Shown one piece after another: positions 22,501 to 31,910 of a stretch of 64,000 nucleotides of DNA. Source of the DNA: Trebouxia sp. TZW2008 (taxonomy: Eukaryota; Chlorophyta; Trebouxiophyceae; Trebouxiales; Trebouxiaceae). Under the pieces are notes generated by a model, which was not told the origin of the DNA, did not search any database, and saw nothing but the letters and a program-made list of their open reading frames with translations. A program made the position numbers and the translations under genes. The DNA lies in NCBI GenBank assembly GCA_002118135.1, contig BDIU01000068.1, positions 62,001 through 126,000 of the forward strand. The letters run 5' to 3'. Position 1 is the stretch's first letter. The number at the start of each line of letters is the position of its first letter.

Positions 22501-25500
22501 GTGCAAGCGCTTGCATGAGCAATTGCGACAGTACGCGTTGTACCTGTTCAGCGAGCTTAGCCATCATAAGCATGCTCACACTCAGCATGTGGACGTCACT
22601 GCTAAGCTGCTGGAGCAGTGTCTCAAGCTCAAGTTCGCCCAAGACCTGCTTAGCACCCAACAGACTCGCTGCAGCCGCCGCCACAGGGCAATCAAAACCA
22701 CCTTGGCCTCTCTCAAGAAGCAGCAGATTCTGGCCAAGAAGCACCGGGCTCAGGCTAAGAGGCACCGTCTGGCTTTGAAGAGAACAACTATGTGGACAAC
22801 TGCCAGGCAAACCACACTTGAGCAGCGGATTGTAGCTTTGCAGCAGGCCTTTAGCCGCATCCTCTCTGTGGGTCAGCAGCTGCAGCAGGTGCAGCAGTCT
22901 AAGCACATTCAGGCAGTGGAAATCACCACTCTGAAGGAGCAGGTCTCCCTGCTCCAGGGTCACATTGTGAAGATGCAGACCCTGGAGCAGCGGACTGCAG
23001 ATATGGAGGGGAGGGTGACAGGGCAGATCCAGGGGGTGCAGGGGGAGTGTGCTGCTCTGAAGGCCCAGCTGAGGCAGCAGCAGCGAGTCAGCGAGCTGCT
23101 GGAGTCTCAGACTGCTGTCATCAATGACCTGAGGTACAGCACTACCTCTGTGGAACTTTTCCAGTAACCATTCATGACTTTTTCTAGGCACCTGCCATCA
23201 AATTCTGACCTGAAGCAAAGTCAGAAACTTGTGTGAACAACATACGACCAAGCATTTGTGGTGCTTGCTAGACAGTTCGTTGCATGAGTGTTTTGAAATC
23301 AGCTTGTCTGCCATCAGCAATGTGGGTGTTGTCTTGTAGGCAATGTTCCGTGACACTGCCAGAGGCATACAGCTTGAACCGTCAACACATCTACAGCGTA
23401 GTGTGTACGTTGTACTTAGCCTTGAGTCTATGCTATTACAGTGCAGACCCATTTTGTGAGTGATGCATGTGTAGCATCTATCCTCATCGCCTCTGTTCTC
23501 AAAGAAAGATGGTCCTGCAGGGCTCAGTTGAGCGCTGGCCAGCAGGAGCAGCAGCAGCTCAGGGCCCACATGGCTCTGCTCCAGGAGACCCACACACAGG
23601 CCCCCGCCCCTACCCCCCTGATTTCCTCTGCTGTGCAGCAGGTATGCAACAAGTTGTGAAGCTGTCAGTGCTGAAACACATACTGCCACAGCTATTGTTG
23701 CTGTCAATGGCTCTTGAATTTGTGGCAGGCAAACTTTTTATGAAGTTGCTCTGACGGCCAGACTTGCTTTTATACAGAAAATGGCATGCCTATCTGCAAG
23801 CTGAACAGTGTGTCCTGCATAAGCTGTCGCCTTATCTGTCCTGCACAAGTTGCTGTTGTCCTTGCATGATTCAGACCGCTGAGTCAGTGTGGTGTGCTTG
23901 TTCAGGAAGAGCGTGTGAGTGAGGACTACAGGGCGGCTTGCCTGTCTGCGGCTGGCTATGTTCCCCCTGCCTCACCCCCGACCACCCCCAAGGTACACCA
24001 AACACCTGTTTCCTGCTCAGAGCCGGTGTATTGGCGTGCTGCATGGTCTACCCATGTACACATATTTCTGCCTGTCTCAGCATCATGAAAGGCGGTCACT
24101 GTGGATTGGCTGTGGATTTTTTGTGAACTGCTGCCATTTTCTGCTGCTCGTTCAAGTTGCTTCACCCTTGCTCAGCTGCAAAATCAAAGCTCTGCTGAAA
24201 AATCCAGTCTCCCTGTCAATGCTTTGTTGTAGTGAACAAAAAGTTCTTTCTGCTATGTGCATTATCCTGCAAATGACACTGTCTTCAAGTGATGTGGATT
24301 CTCCTGTCTGTATTGCAATTGTCATGTATATTTTGATGGTGAGCGGAACTGCTTCATCAACAGCGTCAACAAAGGTTTGAAGCCATTCTTGGCAATTTTC
24401 TGAACCTGCTGATGTCATGATCATCATCAGCAGATCTGTATGTTGCAAGAGCCCTAGCTGCATGCAGGTGGGTAGTGTTGGCCGGGACCGCAGGGGTGAC
24501 TACCTCCCTGAGGCAGTGCAGCGCTCGGGCGTCTCTTTCCTGTCTACTAAGTCAGTAGACCACCGGGGAGACTACCTGCCAGAAGCTGTGGAGCGGTCTA
24601 GCCCTTCCTACCTGTCTACTAAGGTGGTAGACAAGGCAGGCCTGGTGAGGGTGTCCACTGGGTCTATCCCTGCCACCCGGGGGGGCAGCTTTGGTGGGGT
24701 CGGGGTGAGGGGCCGCCCCTTGGAGGGTCACAGCCAGGTCTTTGATCGCCTTCAGATGGGCTTTGACACTGGCAGCCCTAAGGTATGCCTTCTGCCTTTC
24801 TGCCTTTCCAGAACTGCTGTGCTTTGGCATGGGCACCTTGCCTTTGCAACATTGCATCATTTGCAGTCCAGGCAGTGCATCACTGCAATAGGGTTTTGGC
24901 TTGAGCTCAAAGCGCACGGGCAAGGTATTTTCTAGCCTTACGCAACCCAGGTTTTACATCGTTTAGGCTGCAGCTCAATTGCAAAAATACACGACCATCA
25001 AGTTCAAACACAGCTGCCCAAGTTTGAGCTTTGATTTGAACCACTTCTTCCTTGTTTCTTGAACACACAGAGACAATTTTGAAATGTTGCTGGCGACAGG
25101 GCTTGGCTCTTGTGCGCTTGCTTTGACTGTGTGGGTTATTATACAGGGCCGGCGTCAGGGCAACCCCTTCGCCGATTCATTCACCGGCAAGGCTGAGGCG
25201 GCCCCTGCTTCTGCTGCTGTTGTGGAGCTGGCTGCAGCCTCAGCTACCACTCAGCACAGCACCCTGCCGCTGCTGTCACACACGCAGGTATGCACCTCAT
25301 CACTACCCGTCCGACCCCCTGCCTGCTCCCTCCCCCTTTTTCCCCAAAAGCTTTGACTGCTTTACCTGTACCCACAATACGTGTCTGGCTATGCTGTCAT
25401 GTAGCTGCAACTGGTAGATGTCTAGAGACAGCCAAAAGACTGCTGGAATCCATGAAAACTAGACAAGAGAGTGCTTTAATGTGAGAAAGCGCTTTGGTCT

Positions 25501-25914
25501 CAGTTCACTTGGTTCCAGCTGCACCCTCACTGCTATGTCTGAGCTCCCTATGCATCAATCATGCTGGCTATTTGATCTGAAATGTGCTTTTACAAGATGG
25601 CCTCAGCCCAAAAGAGCTGTCACGGCAGCGATGTTTTGCTACTTTTGAAGAAACATTGGGCATGCTACCTGTTGTAGCGCCAGTGCTTGGTGTAGTTTCA
25701 AGATTGCCTGCATTGTGCTGCTGTTATAGCTACAATGTTCGATATATGTGATGTTTTGATCAATCAGGCTCTTGTTTGTCCCATGCAGAGTCAGGACAGT
25801 GAGGCTGTATGTGAAACACTCCACCGCAACACCCACCCTCAGAAGGTGCAGAAGGCAGCCAGTATCAAGGGCTTCCTCAAGAGGATGGTGTCTGTCAAGA
25901 AGAACAAGGCATAG
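19600..25914 (+). CDS. Unrecognised single-pass membrane protein: Cys-rich ectodomain, TM helix, coiled coil
   Basis: Eleven exons join in phase: 19600-19770, 19945-20977, 21234-21350, 21716-21829, 22016-22189, 22497-23133, 23521-23641, 23906-23992, 24468-24782, 25147-25287, 25789-25914. The product is 1011 residues. A signal peptide (Leu-rich core LLALLFFWSLLVSA) occupies about residues 1-27. A Pro/Ser/Thr/Ala-rich region follows to about 440. A compact Cys-rich block at 441-478 has nine Cys in about 24 residues (pattern CxxCxC...CxxC...CxxCxxC). One TM helix spans about 519-537 (VMVLGAVVCFILAF). A Gln/Leu/Lys-rich coiled coil covers about 538-790. Two ~24-residue repeats RGDYLPEAV(Q/E)RS lie near 828-875, and a Lys-rich tail ends VKKNKA. 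With a type I topology the coiled coil is cytosolic. I recognise no family. It could be a surface receptor, a wall-membrane linker or an organelle tether. Confidence 0.75.
21840..22000 (+). repeat. Copies of the Cys-rich exon end and of the pre-TM exon
   Basis: About 21847-21886 repeats the end of exon 21716-21829 (CPECLTLCASC against CPDCLSLCASC). About 21900-21980 repeats part of exon 22016-22189 (AQPSAQPVQLNAP against NQSAQPEQLSAP). The two copies abut, so one duplicated unit may have fused the neighbouring exon ends. Confidence 0.7.
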
Positions 25915-26382
25915 TGTCATGCAATGCACCATGAGGCGAAAGATGACTTTCACATAGGCTCACATAGATATTAGCAAACATGAGTCTTGACTTGACCACA
26001 AAGGTTGTGCGGTGGTACCCATTGTATATAACCTTCTTTGCTGCAAGTCAGGCATACTGATTGTAAAGGCTTAGACATCATTTCACTAGCACTACTGTCA
26101 AGACAATGGCATATAACGCTTAGCTGCGAGTCAACTCAGCACAACATACCGAGTGATTTCGAGCGAGCAGAACAGCGCAGTAACCATTGAAATGCACTCA
26201 ATGTCATAGGACTGAGGATGCAGGGGCAGTGTGGCAAGGGCCCTGCCAAGAGCAGACTGATCTCGAGTTGATTCCTGGAATTCTTGAGCGCTTGCGTCCA
26301 CGATCAAACCAGGTAGGATCGCTCGCAGGCTGCACAGAAATATCACCGAGCTTGCATTTTGAGGTCCGTTATACCTTGAGCG

Positions 26383-27933
26383 ATGCGATCGTCCACCTTC
26401 TTCAACAGGGTATGGTGTACCTTGATCACGCTTTTGGTGACACTGCTAGTCTGTAACAATATCATCAAGCGCAACTGTCAAGACGGCCAAGGCTGCGTGA
26501 ACTTGCGTGATGCACGACTGCTGTCATCGCCTCTGCCAACCACATCTGGTGGTTTGGCGCCAGACCTGCTTTCCGAAGCTCAACCCGTACTCAAAACTGC
26601 AACTGGACCAGACGACTTTGCCGTCATGGGAGATGCTGTTGCAAAGCTTGCAAACCTTTTACAACACAAGCCATCAATGCAGTCAAGCGTAGCTGAACAG
26701 AAACACACCAAAGTTGCACAGCAACTCAGGGCTGCAACCCTGCACCTGTTTCCTTTCATAGCTGAAAAATACGATACAATCTTCAGCAGTCAGCAAAATC
26801 AGAACCATGGGACACATGGACTTGTTGTCCCTTGTGGTGCTGCAGACTTTCAGTTTGCTCTGCATCTTGTTGCTGCTGTTAGGTTGGTCTTCCACTCCTC
26901 ACTACCAATTGAAATCATATATGCTGGAGACACTGACCTGTCTCAGCCTCAGCGCAATGCATTGGAGGCTGTTGGACAGCATGTTACCACCATCAACATC
27001 CTTCACTTGTTTGATGAGCGCATTGTTGGTCTCGAGGGAGGTGGCTGGGCCATCAAGCCATTTGCAATTCTTGCCTCCTCATTTCAGCACGTCATAATTG
27101 CCGATTCAGACTCTGTATTCCTCCAAACCCCTGAGGTGGCTTTTGATCACCCTGGGTACAGCAAAACAGGCACACTGTTTTTCCATGACCGTATTGTCTA
27201 TGAGGGCAGTGATGTACATGACTGGTGGCACACCATCATGCAAGGCAGACCTCATTCAAATTCGCTATCAAAGTCTGCTTTCTGGGCAAATGCATCCAGT
27301 CATGAGATGGAAAGCGGCCTGATTGTCTTCAACAAAGGCAACTTAAATGTACTGCTAGGCCTGCTATTTGCAGCATGGATGAACACTCACCTCATCAGGA
27401 GCGAGACTACCTACAAACACACTCTAGGTGCTGTACATTTACATGCAACAGCGCTGAAGCAGCAGAGAAGTTACTGCAATTGCTGAGTGGACAGTCTTTG
27501 CAAACATCGCAAAGCTGTTGTGGGTACAGGCGACAAGGAGACCTATTGGATGGCATTTGAGCTGGCAAACATACCATACCATTTTGATGATGCCTATGCA
27601 TCTGCTATTGGTCACGTCAGCACTGACTTGGACAGCAGCAAGCTGCTTCTCTGCCCCAGCCATATTCTGCATCTGGATCATCAAGGCAAGCCATTGTGGT
27701 ACAATGGATCATTGTATCACCGCAAAAGGGTGCCAAAGCAGGACAGAGTGTGGATGAATCCTGTTGTCTGGGCTCCTGACACTGGCACATGGGATGGCAC
27801 ACAATGCATGCTCAATCTTGAGAAGGATGGCGGTCCCAGGCCTTTGTCAGATGGTGGGTATGATCAGATTTACCAGGACTCAGTGATGTTAGCAGAGCAG
27901 CTGAATGCAAAACATGACGCTCTGATCATATAG
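26383..27933 (+). CDS. GT71 mannosyltransferase (MNN1-like)
   Basis: Golgi type II glycosyltransferase of the MNN1 / Mannosyl_trans3 family (GT71), which adds mannose to glycans in the secretory pathway using GDP-mannose. Two exons, 26383-27427 and 27530-27933, with a 102-bp GT-AG intron that joins CTA G|GC GAC in phase, total 482 residues. The start at 26383 gives a short N-terminus and one signal-anchor helix (VWCTLITLLVTLLVC). Family landmarks follow in order: HGLVVPCGAADFQFALHL, PIEIIYAGDTDLS, GGWAIKPFAILASSFQHV, ADSDSVFLQTPE (the DxD metal/sugar-nucleotide motif), GTLFFHDR, MESGLIVFNK, GDKETYWMAFELA and a closing LDHQGKPLWYNGSL. All expected blocks are present, so it looks functional. 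Next to an FkbM gene in the same orientation; a second GT71-like gene is at the right end of the window. Linkage specificity cannot be read from sequence. Confidence 0.9.
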
Positions 27934-28711
27934 TTCAGCAAGTCGCATTGTGATGCAAGAACTGGGGAGATTTTATCAGCTCACCGGTAACAAGGCTCCT
28001 TGGAGGCAATTGTAGCAACACGCCTGATTACTGCAGCTGTCTTGTGTTGTCAGGTCAGATTCAGCTTGCTCTTCAGCGCATGGTGTAACCTGTGGCCTTA
28101 TTTGATCATGATAAACAAGCAGCTGCTCAGCTAGTAAGCTATTTATGTTTGCCTCGGTGATGTTAGCATCATACTGTACATGGAATGCTGACTTTGTAAT
28201 CCGCCTACTCACCACTACCGACTACGAGGAACGTAAACAAGCAAAGCAGATGTGACAATCACAGTTACATACTCAGCAGTGAGAGGTGTTGGCGTCTGTA
28301 AGCATCTCCCGCCATACACATAAGTGTCTGACTTCAGGCTTACACGACATGCAGATTCTGCAGCGCCTTGGTCTGCATCAAAAAATCACATTCAGATTGA
28401 GTCTGCAGGCAATTTGCGTCTGCAAGCAGCAGCATCACTATGCATGCAAGATATGTCCCCACATATGTACATACCTCGCTTTGGCGGTCTACAGCTGTGC
28501 TCAGTGGTATGGAGAGAGTCAAGAATTTTGCATGGGACGTCTGTGCATTGTGCTGGTAGAACCATGCGACAATTTATTTGCCTCCTTGGAACACACGGAG
28601 CGCGCTGTCTGGCGTTCAACGTGCATGCAGTTTGAAATGTGGTTCAACGTTTGTACTTCCTATGGCGAGCAGAGTTTGCAGTCCATCAGGGTACGGCAGA
28701 GCAGCGGCATC
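27934..28711. other. Intergenic spacer between two secretory-pathway genes
   Basis: Holds the 3' end of the GT71 gene and the promoter and 5' UTR of the FkbM gene. The FkbM reading frame stays open upstream of its chosen ATG, so an N-terminal extension is formally possible. I see no repeat ladder here. Confidence 0.5.
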
Positions 28712-29779
28712 ATGCAACGCAACTGCGCCGTGGTCTTACTTGTAGTTCTGTTGACTTGCACAGCATCTACATGGTCGCTTGCACAACGGCAGCATTCGCG
28801 CAAAGCTGCTCGGCGACATGCAGTGCTTCGATGGTCGCTGACTCCCTTCAGCAGGAAAGCAGTCATGATACCCGCATCGCACGCACAGGAAGCTCAAGAC
28901 ACACAGCGCAGCTTCTGCACCGAGGCTTCCTTGCCGCTCATGGACACTCAGGACAATTTCACCCGCTACCCGGTCAGCTTCGAAAACTTGACTTACTCGA
29001 TATATTGCTACACACAGCACGATGTGGTGTCCGCTGGGATCTTGCAAGCTGGATTCTGGGAAGAGGGCATAAGCAGGACCCTGCTGCACGCAATGGAGCA
29101 AGGCTGCCAAAAGCGAAACATATCAAGAGACAAAGCTGTTCTTTTAGATATTGGAGCCAATATTGGCTGGTACACTTTGCTGTTTGCTGCTGCGGGACAT
29201 CAAGTCATCGCTTTTGAACCCATGTCCGCCAATGAGCAGCTTTTGAGGAGAAGCTTGTGCTTCAATGCCGGCTTTCAGGACAGGGTAACATACTACACTG
29301 ATATGTTGGGTGATGTATCCCAAAACAACTGTACCATATTTTCCGCCAACGATAACCTGGGTGACGGCATAGTTACTTGCAAGGGCAATTTTACTCTGCC
29401 TGACAACTATGCGGTAAAAGAATCTGGTGTAGCAGTGACAACCATTGATGATGTATTGAAAGGGAACACAAGTAATATCCTTGTGGTCAAAATGGATGTC
29501 GAAGGGTATGAAGGACATGTCTTTAGGGGAGGTGGCAAAACCATCTTAGAAGTCCATGTCCCATACTTGCTGTTTGAGTTCAGTTATGCCTGGGTTCAAC
29601 GCACTGAGGGTCAACCTGATGCATTGCTTGCTAGGCTAGTACAAGAGGGGTATCAATGCAGCTTTGAGTCTTTTCACGGTGATCCTTTCAACCCACTTGT
29701 CTTCTATGCCACTCCCGAGGCGCAAACAGATAATATCATCAGGAACATATTCTGCGCACATGCAAGCATGCTTAGCTGA
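28712..29779 (+). CDS. FkbM-type methyltransferase, membrane-anchored or secretory
   Basis: Class I SAM-dependent methyltransferase with an FkbM domain; in algae such proteins are usually linked to O-methylation of sugars or glycans. Intronless, 355 residues. The ATG at 28712 places a hydrophobic stretch (CAVVLLVVLLTCTAS) right at the N-terminus as signal peptide or anchor, with basic residues after it; the longer upstream frame lacks this logic. The domain begins with YSIYCYTQHDVVSAG. Motif I is LLDIGANIGWYTLLFA, followed by HQVIAFEPM (acidic ribose-binding position). The FkbM signature VVKMDVEGYEGHVFRGG is intact. It ends FEFSYAWVQ... and a C-terminal Cys/His tail. Lies 0.8 kb downstream of the GT71 gene on the same strand, which fits a glycan-modifying role. 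Unlike its neighbours it has no exon ladders, as expected without introns. Confidence 0.88.
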   Translation: MQRNCAVVLLVVLLTCTASTWSLAQRQHSRKAARRHAVLRWSLTPFSRKAVMIPASHAQEAQDTQRSFCTEASLPLMDTQDNFTRYPVSFENLTYSIYCYTQHDVVSAGILQAGFWEEGISRTLLHAMEQGCQKRNISRDKAVLLDIGANIGWYTLLFAAAGHQVIAFEPMSANEQLLRRSLCFNAGFQDRVTYYTDMLGDVSQNNCTIFSANDNLGDGIVTCKGNFTLPDNYAVKESGVAVTTIDDVLKGNTSNILVVKMDVEGYEGHVFRGGGKTILEVHVPYLLFEFSYAWVQRTEGQPDALLARLVQEGYQCSFESFHGDPFNPLVFYATPEAQTDNIIRNIFCAHASMLS

Positions 29780-31628
29780 CAGATTTGCTGCAGGTTTTCA
29801 CAATTGCCAGAACTGGTTTGAAGTTTCAAGGTTGACAAAACTGCTCTGAAGTTTTATGAGGTGTATGCCAGCCTACGTTTATTGTGGCATAGATGCTTTG
29901 ATAGCTGTTATGTGTGATTTTGAAGATGTCTATTCAAGTTGACTGGCATGTGATGCTTAGCTTTGTGTTTCTTGCAGTCTCAACGTTTGTTCAAGTGAGA
30001 AGAATTCAGGCAGGTCTGAGAAAGATGCAAACTGAAAGCTTAAAACTAATCTTGCAATGTGAACTAGCTAGCACTGCTTGAAGTGTATAGGTGGTCCATG
30101 AAGTATTTGCTGCGTCATGTAGTCATACAGCATACTTGCTGATCCGTTGAAGGCGTATTGACCCTGAGCACTGTTGCCTTGCCTGCATGTCTATCAATTG
30201 CGTTTGTAGGGTGAGCTGATTTTAACAGTATGAAACCATGAAGACATGGACATCAATGTTGTGTGATTCAAACTACTGCATCAGTTCAACTCAGCGCTGC
30301 AGCAGCAGATATGTGCATTGCCCGCAGCCAGCAGTCTGTCATGTCTTGCATGTATGTTGCACTCCAGAGTTGCATCAATAGCAGCGACAACAGCAAATTT
30401 GAATTAGGTTACAAAAATCTCACCTTGTGTGGAACAGCTGAAGGTGGGAAACAACATGCTGTATTTTTACACGCAAATCTAGGATCGTCATCAAAACTGC
30501 ATAGTATCAGTGGCTCTTGAAGCAATAGACAGACAAAAGCAATCAAGATCACAAGCTCAGGTTTCACACCGTCAACACAACACAGCAATGCGCAAGTGGC
30601 AACACAAACTGTCCTCGTAAAACGGCAACTCTGTTTGTTTCCTGATCACCACGTCTATGCTACAACATTCACCTTCAAGCCAGTGGTCATGAAATGAATG
30701 AAATGACTCGAAACTGTCACCATCAGACTACTGCTCATACAGGAACAATGTGCAACAAGACTGAAAACAGACAACACCACAGGTCAAGACCTGCTGAACA
30801 ACAACGCTGCTGCAGACTGAGGTCGTTAACATGTGAACTGATTAGCCTCAAAACCAGTACTCCACAGGGACGTTGCTTATTCTGCATACAGAAGAATTGC
30901 GCCAAGACAGCCTTGCAAAAGTGCAACTTGCAGCTCACGCCTCCCGTCTCCCAAAAGAACCAGCAGCAAAATAGATCTGCCTCAGGCATTGCGGCCCTTG
31001 CATTTTGTGCACTTCCTGGCATGAATCAAGCATATTTGGGCTCACTGCCTGACCCCACACCATTGCGAATGTCGTATGACTGGTTCTGAGCCGCTTCAGA
31101 CGCTCCCAAGTACTCTTGAGTAAAGCTGCCATGAATGCCTACAGACAGCAAGACATTCAAACGTCAATACACATCAAAGCGTCCTGTAAGTACCTACAGA
31201 CAGCAAGACAAGTGTATGGTGAGCGCTGCATCTAAGACACTTTTGTATGGTTGCAACTTGTCATTAGGCATTGAGCCTAATAGCATTGAGTCATTAAGCC
31301 TTGTGTGCTATTACCCTCTGCATCAAACAACGGGCGAGAACAATCTCATACAAAATAGCATGACATCAATACATCCCTACGTCTACATCAAAAGGCCTGT
31401 TGCGGGACAGTTTATTTTGTGCTATGTCCCAAGGTTTTGAATTTTGCGATTGAAATCACAAACTGGGTACGGTTGCTCTTCCAGTCAAGCTGTGTTTGCC
31501 TCATATGTGCCTGTTCAATTTGAGACAAGAACATACTGTATAGAATCCTGTGGCAGCTTCATACGTGCCACAGTCCCAGCTTTCAAGTCCTTTGCATCAA
31601 GCTGTGTACAGTCAGTCTTGCACTCACC
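29780..31628. other. Convergent intergenic region plus dioxygenase 3' flank
   Basis: No gene is supported. A plus-strand open frame near 30694-31089 has composition typical of chance ORFs. From about 31520 to 31620 there is a third, detached copy of the dioxygenase C-terminal segment on the minus strand. Confidence 0.5.
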
Positions 31629-31910
31629 CTAATCTTTGTGAATACGAGCTATCACACTTTGCACTGGAAGCATGAGCATACCATACAGAATCCCAGGCAG
31701 CATGATGCATGCGACGGGTCCAGCCTTGAGATCTTCTGCGTCCAAAATCACAAGCTGTTTGCAATCACACTGCAATTCTGTAGTTTTGCAAGACATGCAC
31801 TTGCTGAGCACAGGCAGCAGCAGCATACCATAAGGAATTCTGTGAGGGAGCTTGACACGTGCTACAGGTCCAGCCTGCAAATCCTTTGCGTCCAAAATAA
31901 CAAGCTGAGT
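31520..31910 (-). repeat. Three tandem copies of the dioxygenase C-terminal segment
   Basis: On the minus strand, LVILDAKDLQAGPVARVKLP (about 31836-31895), LVILDAEDLKAGPVACIMLP (about 31690-31750) and LDAKDLKAGTVARMKLP (about 31550-31600) follow one another. The first two are in one continuous reading frame; the third lies after the stop at 31629. Only the first copy keeps the complete HRIPYG catalytic-region ending. Confidence 0.9.

Noticed and set aside
22478..23191. 237-codon minus-strand open frame
   Set aside because: Antisense mirror of the coiled-coil exon; Leu/Gln-rich composition is the complement of CAG/CTG-rich coding sequence.
26383..29779. Bacterial-type operon of glycosyltransferase and FkbM methyltransferase
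   Set aside because: The GT71 gene has a spliceosomal intron and the spacer is about 0.8 kb, so these are separate eukaryotic genes.
30694..31089. 131-codon plus-strand open frame
   Set aside because: Composition is that of random sequence, with no motif and no neighbouring exon that fits.
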